Assembly: GCA_012927595.1 (NCBI GenBank)
Contig: JABBOW010000054.1
Span: 1-41,259 of the forward strand
Reading direction: 5' to 3'
From: Cellulomonas sp.
GTDB lineage: Bacteria > Actinomycetota > Actinomycetes > Actinomycetales > Cellulomonadaceae
Length of the DNA stretch: 41,259 bases
A program made the position numbers and the translations under genes. Position 1 is the stretch's first letter; each line of letters begins with the position of its first letter. Below are positions 8,578 to 15,644 of the stretch, piece after piece. The notes below the pieces were generated by a model. That model did no database searches. It worked only from the letters and a program-made list of their open reading frames with translations, and was not told the origin of the DNA.

Positions 8578-9255
8578 ATGGCCGACTCCTGCGTCGCGCG
8601 CGTCCCGGTCTTCGCTGGCCTGTCGGCGCACGACCGGCAGCGGGTCGAGGTGCTCGCGCGGCCGACGCACCTGCAGGCGGGTGAGATCGCCTACTCCGCC
8701 GCCGACAACGTGTCGCAGCTCCTGGTGCTCCACACGGGACGCCTCAAGATCGTCCGGGTCGCCGCCGACGGCTCCGAGCAGCTCGTCCGGGTGCTGGGGC
8801 CAGGGGACTTTACCGGAGAGACCTCCGTGTTCACCGGGCAGCGGCCCGACGACTACGCGACGGCGCTGGACGAGTGTCGGCTCTGCGTGTTCCGCCATGA
8901 CGATCTCGAGGCCTTGATCCTGAAGTACCCCGGCATCGGCCTTCGGATGCTGGCCGCAGTGAGCGAGCGGCTCGCCGACACCGAGCACCGGCTCAGCTCA
9001 CTGACCTCGCGCGACGTCGAGAGCCGCCTGGCCGACTACCTCCTGGGCCTGCCCAGCACCTGGCGGGATCGCATCGCCACGGTGCGCCTTCCGCTCGCCA
9101 AGAAGGACGTGGCCGCCCTGCTCGACACGACCCCGGAGAGCTTCAGCCGGGCCTTGAAGAGCCTCGCCGACCAGGGGCTGGTCGCGATCGGCGCAGGACG
9201 GTCGGTGTCGATCACGCAACCTGATCGGCTTCAGCAGCTGGCCGACCAGGAGTGA
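8578..9255 (+). CDS. Crp/Fnr-family regulator, FLP-like, probable redox sensor
   Basis: 225-residue transcription factor with an N-terminal cyclic-nucleotide-binding-type beta-barrel (about 10-125), dimer helix and C-terminal winged helix (about 150-220). The recognition helix TTPESFSRALKSL carries the E-x-x-S-R signature of FNR rather than the R-E-x-x-G-R pattern of CRP, which predicts TTGAT-N4-ATCAA-type targets. It has only C5, C100 and C103, without the four-cysteine iron-sulfur set of FNR. C5 plus a Cys near 102 recalls the disulfide-forming FLP of Lactobacillus casei, so a thiol switch is a reasonable inference. It is transcribed divergently from the sugar operon. Its 3' end is overlapped by the antisense S26 peptidase reading frame. 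A matching box lies at 10326-10339. Confidence 0.9.
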   Translation: MADSCVARVPVFAGLSAHDRQRVEVLARPTHLQAGEIAYSAADNVSQLLVLHTGRLKIVRVAADGSEQLVRVLGPGDFTGETSVFTGQRPDDYATALDECRLCVFRHDDLEALILKYPGIGLRMLAAVSERLADTEHRLSSLTSRDVESRLADYLLGLPSTWRDRIATVRLPLAKKDVAALLDTTPESFSRALKSLADQGLVAIGAGRSVSITQPDRLQQLADQE

Positions 9256-9669
9256 GCCCGCGGGGCGACGGCGCCCCCACAACCGGCCCGTCACCACCGT
9301 GTCGAGACTCTCGACCCGGACGAAGGGCTCGTCCCAGACGCGGGAGTCGTCCGAGACGGCCGCATTGTCGCCGGCCATGAAGTAGTTCGACGGAGGAACG
9401 CGCCAGGTCTGGGTGAAGGCGCCCCGCACCCGCGGGCGTCCGTCGACCGACTCGCCGTTCACGAACAGGCGTCCGGCCTCGAGCTCGACGAGGTCGTCCG
9501 GCATCCCGACCATGCGCTTGATCATCCGCACCCCGCCGTGGCTGAACACCATGACATCGCCGCGTCGGGCCCGCACCCCCGCCCGTCCGCCCTGCCGCGT
9601 GAGCAGCAGGTCGGACGAGCGGTAGGTGGGGGCCATGGATTCGCCGGCCACCTTGACGAGGCGGATCAT
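8998..9669 (-). CDS. S26 signal-peptidase-like protein, resembles nickel-SOD maturation protease (SodX)
   Basis: Serine-lysine protease of peptidase family S26. The catalytic Ser is S11 in GESMAPTY, the catalytic Lys is K51 in MIKRMVG, and the conserved GDNAAVSDDSR box follows. There is no membrane anchor, unlike LepB, and the compact form is like the protease that trims nickel superoxide dismutase. The recognisable domain ends near residue 137 (TGRLWGRRR). The remaining 85 or so residues are read antisense through the last 258 nt of the Crp/Fnr gene and look non-native, so the original stop may have been lost. It follows the HCDT-protein gene by 9 nt and is surely co-transcribed with it. Likely job (inference): cleaving that protein before its HCDT motif. 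Confidence 0.8.
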   Translation of the reverse strand: MIRLVKVAGESMAPTYRSSDLLLTRQGGRAGVRARRGDVMVFSHGGVRMIKRMVGMPDDLVELEAGRLFVNGESVDGRPRVRGAFTQTWRVPPSNYFMAGDNAAVSDDSRVWDEPFVRVESLDTVVTGRLWGRRRPAGSLLVGQLLKPIRLRDRHRPSCADRDQPLVGEALQGPAEALRGRVEQGGHVLLGERKAHRGDAIPPGAGQAQEVVGQAALDVARGQ

Positions 9670-9678
9670 GGCCGAGGC

Positions 9679-10269
9679 CTAGTGCTCGTGCCCTTGGGCA
9701 TGACCCTCGTGCCCGTGGTGCTCGTGGTCCTCGCCTTCGGCGTACTTGAAGAAGCTCACGTAGGCGGCCAAGTAACGTCGCCCGGCCGCGACGTCGTCCA
9801 CGTCGAAGTCCTGTACGGCCAGCGCGGCCCGGAAGCGCTCGTGGAGCTCGGCGCGACGCTCTGCCGGCACCATCGGCAGCAATGCTGCGTCCGAGCCCTC
9901 GGCGATGGCCGCGTCCGCCGCCGCGACCACCGGGTCGATCTGGGTGCCCGCGGGCTGGATACCGGTGAAGCCGACGCCCTCGCCCATCCGGTGGATGCGG
10001 ACCATCGTCTCGAGGAACAGCCGATCGGCCAGCTCGGCGGCCTCGGCCCCGAGCGTGCGGACCTTCCGGGCCTTCTCGAAGACGTCGCGCAGCTCGGCCT
10101 CGCCGTCGGCGGGGATCCACGCGAGCGCGTGGTTGATGTTGCCCGTCTGAAGCGCCGTACGTCCGTCCTTGACGGCCGGGCCCTCGGCGGTGTCGCAGTG
10201 GGCCTGCACGGTGGCGGGCTTCAGCGCGGCCAGCAGAGTGACGATGCGGTTGATGCTGTTGATGACCAT
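9679..10269 (-). CDS. HCDT-motif protein with His-rich tail (DUF6448-like)
   Basis: 196-residue protein that I relate from memory to the uncharacterised DUF6448 group. A short, mildly hydrophobic N-terminus ends in VQA followed by HCDT (H24, C25, D26, T27). C25 is the only cysteine. The body is helical and rich in Ala, with the conserved stretches TALQTGNINHALAW and VRIHRMGEG. The C-terminus DHEHHGHEGHAQGHEH has seven His in 16 residues, a probable metal-binding tail. Nickel superoxide dismutase also begins with HCD after cleavage by a dedicated S26 protease, and such a protease is the next gene, but the second hook Cys of SodN is absent. AAGGAG lies 6 nt before ATG 10269. Expression is probably controlled by the FNR-type box upstream. 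The function is unknown; metal binding is inferred. Confidence 0.85.
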   Translation of the reverse strand: MVINSINRIVTLLAALKPATVQAHCDTAEGPAVKDGRTALQTGNINHALAWIPADGEAELRDVFEKARKVRTLGAEAAELADRLFLETMVRIHRMGEGVGFTGIQPAGTQIDPVVAAADAAIAEGSDAALLPMVPAERRAELHERFRAALAVQDFDVDDVAAGRRYLAAYVSFFKYAEGEDHEHHGHEGHAQGHEH

Positions 10270-10297
10270 CGGGTTCTCCTTCGCTCGGGTTGTACCG

Positions 10298-10303
10298 ACG
10301 CTA
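10298..10303 (-). promoter_or_regulatory. Predicted -10 box of HCDT/S26 operon
   Basis: TAGCGT on the minus strand fits TANNNT. The implied transcription start is near 10291, leaving a 21-nt leader that contains the AAGGAG ribosome site. Its main support is the exact -41.5 placement of the FNR-type box it creates. Confidence 0.5.
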
Positions 10304-10325
10304 CGAAGATCGTGGCCACCCGTCC

Positions 10326-10339
10326 TTGACGGGGATCAA
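10326..10339. promoter_or_regulatory. FNR/FLP-type binding box
   Basis: TTGACGGGGATCAA matches TTGAT-N4-ATCAA at 9 of 10 specified positions. With the predicted -10 at 10303-10298 its centre falls at -41.5, the class II activator position. The neighbouring Crp/Fnr protein carries the E-x-x-S-R recognition motif that reads such boxes, so it is the prime candidate regulator. Confidence 0.65.
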
Positions 10340-10355
10340 GTCCCACCCGGCAGCT

Positions 10356-10874
10356 TCAGCGGTCCCCGTGGACGCGGTAGTCGTTCGCGCGGGCGACATA
10401 CCGCGACGAGTTGCCGTGCAGGCCCTCGACCTCCTCGTCGGTGAGCTCGCGGCGCACCTTTCCGGGCACCCCCGCCACGAGCGAGCGCGGCGGGATCACG
10501 GTCCCCTCGAGGACGACCGCTCCAGCGGCCACGAGCGAGTCACGCCCGACGACAGCGCCGGTGAGCACCGTCGCGTTCATCCCGATCAGGCAGCCGTCCT
10601 CGATGGTGCAGCCGTGGACCACCGCACCGTGCCCGACGCTCACGCCGCGCCCGACGATCGCCGGGGACCCCTGCTCGGTGTGTACGACGACGTTGTCCTG
10701 CAGGTTCGACCCGGGTCCGATCTCGATCTCGTCGATGTCGCCGCGCAGCACCGTGCCGAACCACACGCTCGCATCGGCGTGCACGCGCACCTTGCCGATC
10801 AGGGCGGCGCTCTCGGCGATCCAGGCGGTCTCGTGCACCTCGGGCGTGCGTCCGGCGAACCGCAGCAAGATCAT
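10356..10874 (-). CDS. Gamma-carbonic-anhydrase-like hexapeptide-repeat protein
   Basis: 172-residue left-handed beta-helix protein of the gamma-CA/PaaY/YrdA group. Hexapeptide repeats run from about residue 15 to 140, followed by a C-terminal helix (ELTDEEVEGLHG). Metal-ligand histidines are visible in NVVVHTEQG and VSVGHGAVVHGC, matching the usual three-His zinc site. The group includes carbonic anhydrases and acyl or nucleotide-linked enzymes, so the activity is not certain. ATG 10874 is preferred because TAGCCT lies 7 nt upstream, giving a leaderless transcript; the longer in-frame reading is Arg-rich non-coding-like sequence. Divergent from the phosphofructokinase. Confidence 0.88.
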   Translation of the reverse strand: MILLRFAGRTPEVHETAWIAESAALIGKVRVHADASVWFGTVLRGDIDEIEIGPGSNLQDNVVVHTEQGSPAIVGRGVSVGHGAVVHGCTIEDGCLIGMNATVLTGAVVGRDSLVAAGAVVLEGTVIPPRSLVAGVPGKVRRELTDEEVEGLHGNSSRYVARANDYRVHGDR

Positions 10875-10887
10875 GCGGCCCAGGCTA
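10875..10887 (-). promoter_or_regulatory. Leaderless promoter -10 of gamma-CA gene
   Basis: On the minus strand TAGCCT (10887-10882) is followed by 7 nt and then ATG at 10874. There is no ribosome-binding site. The layout matches the other leaderless starts in this window. Confidence 0.55.
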
Positions 10888-10985
10888 GTTCGCCCGGCGT
10901 CGCCCGACGCGCACCGGACCGGGCGCCGCGCGCGGCCGCCGGCGCGCGGCCCGATGGTCCTGTGTGGTGTGCCCCGTCCCCGCCG

Positions 10986-10991
10986 TAGGCT
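10986..10991 (+). promoter_or_regulatory. Predicted -10 of phosphofructokinase gene
   Basis: TAGGCT lies 35 nt upstream of the ATG at 11027. The implied leader of about 29 nt contains the AAGGGA ribosome site. No clear -35 is seen. Confidence 0.4.
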
Positions 10992-11026
10992 CCTGGGAGA
11001 GCCAAGCGCCGACCAAGGGATCAAAC

Positions 11027-13270
11027 ATGGGCAGCACGGCGCCCGTCGACAACGAGACGGTGAGCCCGAGGCCCGCGATCGCGGTCCTCACCTCCGGCGG
11101 AGACGCCCAGGGCATGAACGCGGTGGTCCGGGCAGTGGTCCGGACAGCCATCGGTGCCGGGGCGGACGTGTACGCGGTCTACGAGGGCCTGCAGGGCCTG
11201 GTGGACGGCGGCGACCGGATCAAGAAATTCGACTGGGGCTCGGTGGGCTCGATCCTGCACCGTGGCGGCACCGTGATCGGGACCGCCCGCTCGGCCGACT
11301 TCCGCCAGCGCGAGGGGCGGCTCAAGGCCGCTTGCAACCTCGTGCAGCACGGCATCGACCGCATCGTCGTGATCGGTGGGGACGGCTCGCTGTCCGGGAC
11401 GGACCTGTTCCGCACCGAGTGGCGCGGGCTGCTCGCCGAGCTCGTCGCAGCAGGCGAGATCACCGCGGAGCAGGCCGGGCGACACGGCAGCCTCATGACG
11501 GCCGGCGTCGTCGGCTCGATCGACAACGACATGGTCGGCACCGACATGACGGTCGGTGCCGACACGGCCCTGCACCGGATCATCGAGGCGATCGACGCAC
11601 TCTCGAGCACCGCGGCGAGCCACCAGCGCTCGTTCGTGGTGGAGGTCATGGGCCGGCACTGCGGCTACCTCGCCCTGATGAGCGCGATCGCCGGCGGCGC
11701 CGACTACGTCCTGATCCCGGAGAACCCCCCGCCCGACGGCTGGGAGGACGAGATGTGCGCCCAGCTGCGTGCGGGGCGCGCTGCCGGACGCCGCGACAGC
11801 ATCGTGGTCGTAGCCGAGGGCGCCCGGTCCCGGTCCGGAGAGCCCATCACGAGCCAGGGCGTCCGCGACCTGCTCGAGGAGCGGCTCGGTGAGGACACCC
11901 GCGTCACGATCCTCGGGCACGTGCAACGAGGCGGCACCCCCAGTGCGTACGACCGGTGGATGCCGACGCTCGTCGGCCACGCGGCGGCGATGGAGGTCCT
12001 GGGCGCCGGCCCGGACGACGAGCCACAGCTCATCGGCATGCGCAACAACCGGGTGCACCGGAGCCCCCTCATGGAGGCCGTCCAGCGCACCCGGGAGATC
12101 CCCGGGCTGATCGACGCCGGCGACTACGAGGGTGCGATGGCCGCACGCGGCTCGACCTTCAGCGAGATGGTGCAGGTCTTCCAGCGCATCGCCCAGGTCG
12201 CGCCGACGGACCTGCCGGCGGGTTCGCGGATCGCCATCATCCACGCGGGCGGGCTCGCGCCCGGCATGAACACCGCTGTGCGGGCGGCCGTGCGCTTCGG
12301 CCTGTCCCGCGGGCACACGATGCTGGGCGTCCGGGGCAGCTTCCAGGGCCTCATCGACGGCGACGTGAGCGAGCTGACGTGGGGGGACGTCGACGGCTGG
12401 GTGAGCATCGGTGGTGCGGAGCTCGGCACGAGCCGGGCGGCACCCGGGGTCGAGCAGTACTACGCGGTGAGCCGCGCGCTCGAGAACCACGACATCCAGG
12501 CGCTCCTGGTGATCGGCGGGCACCGCGCCTACGAGACGATCCACCGGATGCTCCAGGAGCGGGACCGCTATCCCGGGTTCCAGGTGCCCGTCATCTGCCT
12601 GCCGACGACCATCGACAACAACCTGCCGGGCTGGGACATGGCCATCGGTGCCGACACGGCGCTGTGCGCGATCGTCAGCTCCGTGGACCGGCTGAAGCAG
12701 TCGGCGATGGCGTCGCGCCGATGCTTCGTCGTCGAGGTCATGGGGCGCTACTGCGGCTACCTCGCGTTCATGGGCGCCTTGTCCGTCGGTGCCGAGCGCG
12801 TCTACCTCCACGAGCAGGGCGTGCACCTGGCCGACCTCACCCAAGACGTCGCGACGATGGTGGCTGGCTTCGCGGCCGGCCGGAGCTTCCACCTGGCGAT
12901 CCGCAACGAGGCAGCGAGCGTCGGGTACACGACGGAGTTCCTGTGCCAGCTGTTCACGGAGGAGTCGGGCGGCCACTTCGACGTGCGCCCGATGGTCCTA
13001 GGCCACCTGCAGCAGGGCGGCAACCCCACGCCCTACGACCGCGTCCACGCGACCCGGCTCGCCGCGTACTGCGTGGACTGGCTCTCGGGTCAGATCGTGG
13101 CAGGCAAGCGGGAGTGGGGCTTCGTCGGGCTGACGGACGACGCCCTGACCACGGTGCCGATGAAGGCCATGACCGATCTCGTCGACACCCAGTTCCGCCG
13201 ACCGATCGACCAGTGGTGGCTCGAGCTCCAGCCGATCATGGAGGCCCTCGCGACCGAGCCGCCTGAGTAG
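11027..13270 (+). CDS. Tandem-domain 6-phosphofructokinase (eukaryote-type fusion)
   Basis: 747-residue protein with two PfkA folds head to tail (about 16-360 and 395-740), the arrangement of animal and fungal enzymes; most bacterial PFKs have a single domain of about 320 residues. It phosphorylates fructose 6-phosphate to fructose 1,6-bisphosphate in glycolysis. The N-terminal half keeps the catalytic set: GGDGS (117-121), which indicates ATP rather than pyrophosphate use, and SIDND with D166. The C-terminal half is degenerate: GGHRA (497-501) replaces GGDGS and TIDNN (D530, N532) replaces TIDND. By analogy with eukaryotes the second half is likely allosteric. Both halves keep the VEVMGR and GxxQxGG motifs. 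ATG 11027 has AAGGGA 6 nt upstream. Monocistronic, ending at a strong hairpin. Confidence 0.93.
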   Translation: MGSTAPVDNETVSPRPAIAVLTSGGDAQGMNAVVRAVVRTAIGAGADVYAVYEGLQGLVDGGDRIKKFDWGSVGSILHRGGTVIGTARSADFRQREGRLKAACNLVQHGIDRIVVIGGDGSLSGTDLFRTEWRGLLAELVAAGEITAEQAGRHGSLMTAGVVGSIDNDMVGTDMTVGADTALHRIIEAIDALSSTAASHQRSFVVEVMGRHCGYLALMSAIAGGADYVLIPENPPPDGWEDEMCAQLRAGRAAGRRDSIVVVAEGARSRSGEPITSQGVRDLLEERLGEDTRVTILGHVQRGGTPSAYDRWMPTLVGHAAAMEVLGAGPDDEPQLIGMRNNRVHRSPLMEAVQRTREIPGLIDAGDYEGAMAARGSTFSEMVQVFQRIAQVAPTDLPAGSRIAIIHAGGLAPGMNTAVRAAVRFGLSRGHTMLGVRGSFQGLIDGDVSELTWGDVDGWVSIGGAELGTSRAAPGVEQYYAVSRALENHDIQALLVIGGHRAYETIHRMLQERDRYPGFQVPVICLPTTIDNNLPGWDMAIGADTALCAIVSSVDRLKQSAMASRRCFVVEVMGRYCGYLAFMGALSVGAERVYLHEQGVHLADLTQDVATMVAGFAAGRSFHLAIRNEAASVGYTTEFLCQLFTEESGGHFDVRPMVLGHLQQGGNPTPYDRVHATRLAAYCVDWLSGQIVAGKREWGFVGLTDDALTTVPMKAMTDLVDTQFRRPIDQWWLELQPIMEALATEPPE

Positions 13271-13285
13271 GTACCCCGTCGCACG

Positions 13286-13321
13286 CGAGCGGGACGACGC
13301 CCGTGCGCGTCGCCCCGCTCG
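13286..13321. terminator. Bidirectional terminator hairpin
   Basis: A 15-bp stem with one mismatch (arms 13286-13300 and 13307-13321) closes a 6-nt loop between the convergent phosphofructokinase and exporter genes. The right arm is followed by a T-containing segment (GTATTCTCGT). Its position and symmetry suggest it serves both strands. Confidence 0.75.
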
Positions 13322-13351
13322 TATTCTCGTCCGCCGCGGCGGGCGGGAGCC

Positions 13352-14857
13352 TCACACGAGGGCCGGCACCCGCTCCTGCGGGACCTCGACGACGGTGGGA
13401 GCGGCGGGCCGGGCCGTGATGAGCACGCTCGCGAGGACGGCCGCGGCGAGCAGGAACCCGACGGCCCACCAGATCGCGACGGAGAACCCGTGCACGACGC
13501 CGGTCGCCATGGCGAGCTGGCTCGTGCCGTGCGTGGCGAGGTAGCTCGCCGTGGCCGACGTGGCGACGGTGTTCAGCAGCGCGATCCCGATCGACCCGCC
13601 GACCTGCTGCGACGTGTTGACCATGGCGGAGGCGACCCCGGCGTCCCGCGGTGCGACACCGAAGGTCGCCGTGCTCATCGCGGGCATGAACGTCGCACCC
13701 ATGCCGAGCCCGAGCAGGAGCAACGACGGCAGGACGTGGGTCGCGTAGCTCGAGTCCACCTGGATCCGGGTCAGCAGGACCAGCCCGGTCGCAGCGACCA
13801 GCAGCCCCGGCGTCATGATCAGGCGCGCCGGGACCCGCGGCAGCAGCCGGCTCGCGATCCCGACGGCGCCAGTCATCATCCCCGCCGTGAGCGGCAGGAA
13901 CGCCAGGCCGGTGCGGACCGGCGAGTAGCCCAGGGTGACCTGCAGGTAGTAGGTCAGGAACAGGAACATGCCGAACATCCCGACCGTGACCAGCCCGACG
14001 CTGAGCAGCGCGCCGGCCCGGTTGCGGTCGCGCAGGACGCGCATCGGCAGCAACGGGTGCGCGACGTGTCCCTCGGCCACGACGAACAGCGCGAGCAGCA
14101 CCAGTCCGCCTGCGAGCAGCGAGAGCACGAACGCGGAGGTCCAACCGCGCTGCTGGGCCTCGCTCAGGCCGTAGACGACTGAGAGCAGGCCGCCGCTGGC
14201 GAGCACGGCACCGACGACGTCGAGCCGGGTCTCGCTGTCGCGACGCCGGTCGTGCAGGAACGTGCTCGCACCGATCACAGCGATGATCGCGATCGGAGCG
14301 TTGACGAGCAGGCACCAGCGCCAGTTCAGGTACTCGGTGAGCAGGCCGCCGGAGATCAGTCCGATCGCACTGCCGCCACCAGCGATGGCCCCGTAGATGC
14401 CGAACGCCCGGGCGCGCTCGTGCGGTTCGGTGAACGTGACGCTCACCAGCGACAGGGCCGCGGGCGCGAGGAGCGCCGCGAAGACACCCTGCAGCCCCCG
14501 CGCGGCCAGGAGCATGCCGCCGGTTGTGGCGACCCCGCCGAGGGCCGAGGCACCGGCGAAGCCGATCAGGCCGATGATCAGAGCCCGTCGACGCCCGATG
14601 AGGTCGCCGACGCGGCCGCCGAGCAGGAGCAACCCGCCGAAGGCGAGCGTGTAAGCCGTCACGACCCACTGCCGGTTGGCGTCGCTGATGCCGAGGTCGG
14701 CCTGGGCGGACGGAAGGGCGATGTTCACGATGGTCATGTCGAGCACCACCATGAGCTGGGCGAGGGCGATGACAGCGAGGCCCCACCAGCGGCGGGGATC
14801 GGGCAGGGTGTCGCGCGGCGCGCGGTTCGCCGCGGTCGGGGGCATGGCAGAGTCCAT
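13352..14857 (-). CDS. MFS drug exporter, DHA2 (EmrB/QacA) family
   Basis: 501-residue inner-membrane proton antiporter with about 14 membrane spans, the DHA2 pattern. Motif A reads GGRVGDLIGRRRALI after the second span, and motif D1-type residues (VVLDMTIVNIALP) are in the first. It likely exports hydrophobic drugs or toxic metabolites. ATG 14857 has AGGAAGG 7 nt upstream. It is divergent from a TetR-family gene across a 197-nt region with two palindromes, the classic layout of a repressor-controlled efflux pump. The exported compound cannot be told from sequence. Confidence 0.95.
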   Translation of the reverse strand: MDSAMPPTAANRAPRDTLPDPRRWWGLAVIALAQLMVVLDMTIVNIALPSAQADLGISDANRQWVVTAYTLAFGGLLLLGGRVGDLIGRRRALIIGLIGFAGASALGGVATTGGMLLAARGLQGVFAALLAPAALSLVSVTFTEPHERARAFGIYGAIAGGGSAIGLISGGLLTEYLNWRWCLLVNAPIAIIAVIGASTFLHDRRRDSETRLDVVGAVLASGGLLSVVYGLSEAQQRGWTSAFVLSLLAGGLVLLALFVVAEGHVAHPLLPMRVLRDRNRAGALLSVGLVTVGMFGMFLFLTYYLQVTLGYSPVRTGLAFLPLTAGMMTGAVGIASRLLPRVPARLIMTPGLLVAATGLVLLTRIQVDSSYATHVLPSLLLLGLGMGATFMPAMSTATFGVAPRDAGVASAMVNTSQQVGGSIGIALLNTVATSATASYLATHGTSQLAMATGVVHGFSVAIWWAVGFLLAAAVLASVLITARPAAPTVVEVPQERVPALV

Positions 14858-14956
14858 CGGAGGACCTTCCTGGAAGGTGGGGAGCGGCGGCGCTCGAGGT
14901 GGGGGCCGGACAACTTTCGTCAGACGACGGGGTGTCGTGTGCCGGAGTCCTCATCT

Positions 14957-14974
14957 ACTTGCCGGCCGGCAAGT
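14957..14974. promoter_or_regulatory. TetR-type operator 1
   Basis: ACTTGCCGGCCGGCAAGT is a perfect 18-bp palindrome in the region shared by the efflux and TetR genes. It lies 82 nt upstream of the efflux start. Confidence 0.85.
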
Positions 14975-14997
14975 TGTAGACTCGACCCTAGGACCCA

Positions 14998-15017
14998 TAC
15001 TTGCCGGTCGTCAAGTA
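14998..15017. promoter_or_regulatory. TetR-type operator 2
   Basis: TACTTGCCGGTCGTCAAGTA is an imperfect copy of operator 1: outer arms TACTTG/CAAGTA are perfect and two inner pairs mismatch. The centres are 42 bp apart, about four helical turns. It is nearer the TetR start and probably mediates autorepression. Confidence 0.8.
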
Positions 15018-15054
15018 AGTACGATGGGCAATCGCGGACAGGAGATGACGGCAC

Positions 15055-15615
15055 ATGACGGCGGACACTCGGAGGCGCAGCGACACGCGCAGCGAGATCC
15101 AGCGGATCGCGCTGTGCCGGTTCACCGAGGACGGCTACGACAAGACGTCCCTGCGCGAGATCGCCGAGGACCTCGGCGTCACGAAGGCCGCGCTCTACTA
15201 CCACTTCCGGACCAAGGAGAACATCCTCGAGAGCCTGGTCACCGACATCGGGAAGTCCGTCGACGGCCTGGTTGCCTGGGTCGGCTCGGCGCCCTCCACG
15301 CGCGAGCGGCGCCAGGAGATGCTGCGCCGGTTGGCCGGGCTCGCCCAGAGCGGCGTCGGCGACCTGATGCGGTGCGTGCAGCAGAACGAGGCGTCACTCG
15401 CCTCGCTGCCGCAGGCCACCGACATCGTGCACCGCTACAAGGAAGAGCTGTGGCGCGCGAGCACTCCTCCGGGCGCAACGCTCGAGGACCGACTCCGCGC
15501 CAGGATCGCCATCATGACGATCCTGATGGCCAGCAAGGGCGCGAGCGAGCTCGGCGGGACCGCCCAGGAGCGCACGGACGCGGCGCTGCGGATCGCCTTC
15601 GAAATCATGCCCTGA
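15055..15615 (+). CDS. TetR/AcrR-family repressor
   Basis: 186-residue regulator. The N-terminal helix-turn-helix (about 12-58) contains TSLREIAEDLGVTKAALYYH, followed by a helical ligand-binding domain. It probably represses both itself and the divergent DHA2 exporter through the two palindromes, with induction by an exported compound. ATG 15055 has AGGAG 10 nt upstream. An ATG overlapping the ribosome site is out of frame and ignored. An aminotransferase remnant follows just downstream. Confidence 0.93.
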   Translation: MTADTRRRSDTRSEIQRIALCRFTEDGYDKTSLREIAEDLGVTKAALYYHFRTKENILESLVTDIGKSVDGLVAWVGSAPSTRERRQEMLRRLAGLAQSGVGDLMRCVQQNEASLASLPQATDIVHRYKEELWRASTPPGATLEDRLRARIAIMTILMASKGASELGGTAQERTDAALRIAFEIMP

Positions 15616-15644
15616 CCGGACACCGCGCCCGCGACCGAGCGCGC

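Noticed and set aside
8578-9255. Calling the regulator a cAMP receptor protein
   Set aside because: The recognition helix has E-x-x-S-R as in FNR, and the cysteine layout is FLP-like.
9679-10269. Identification of the HCDT protein as nickel superoxide dismutase
   Set aside because: SodN needs HCDLPCGVY with two cysteines and has a different sequence body; this protein has a single Cys and a His-rich tail.
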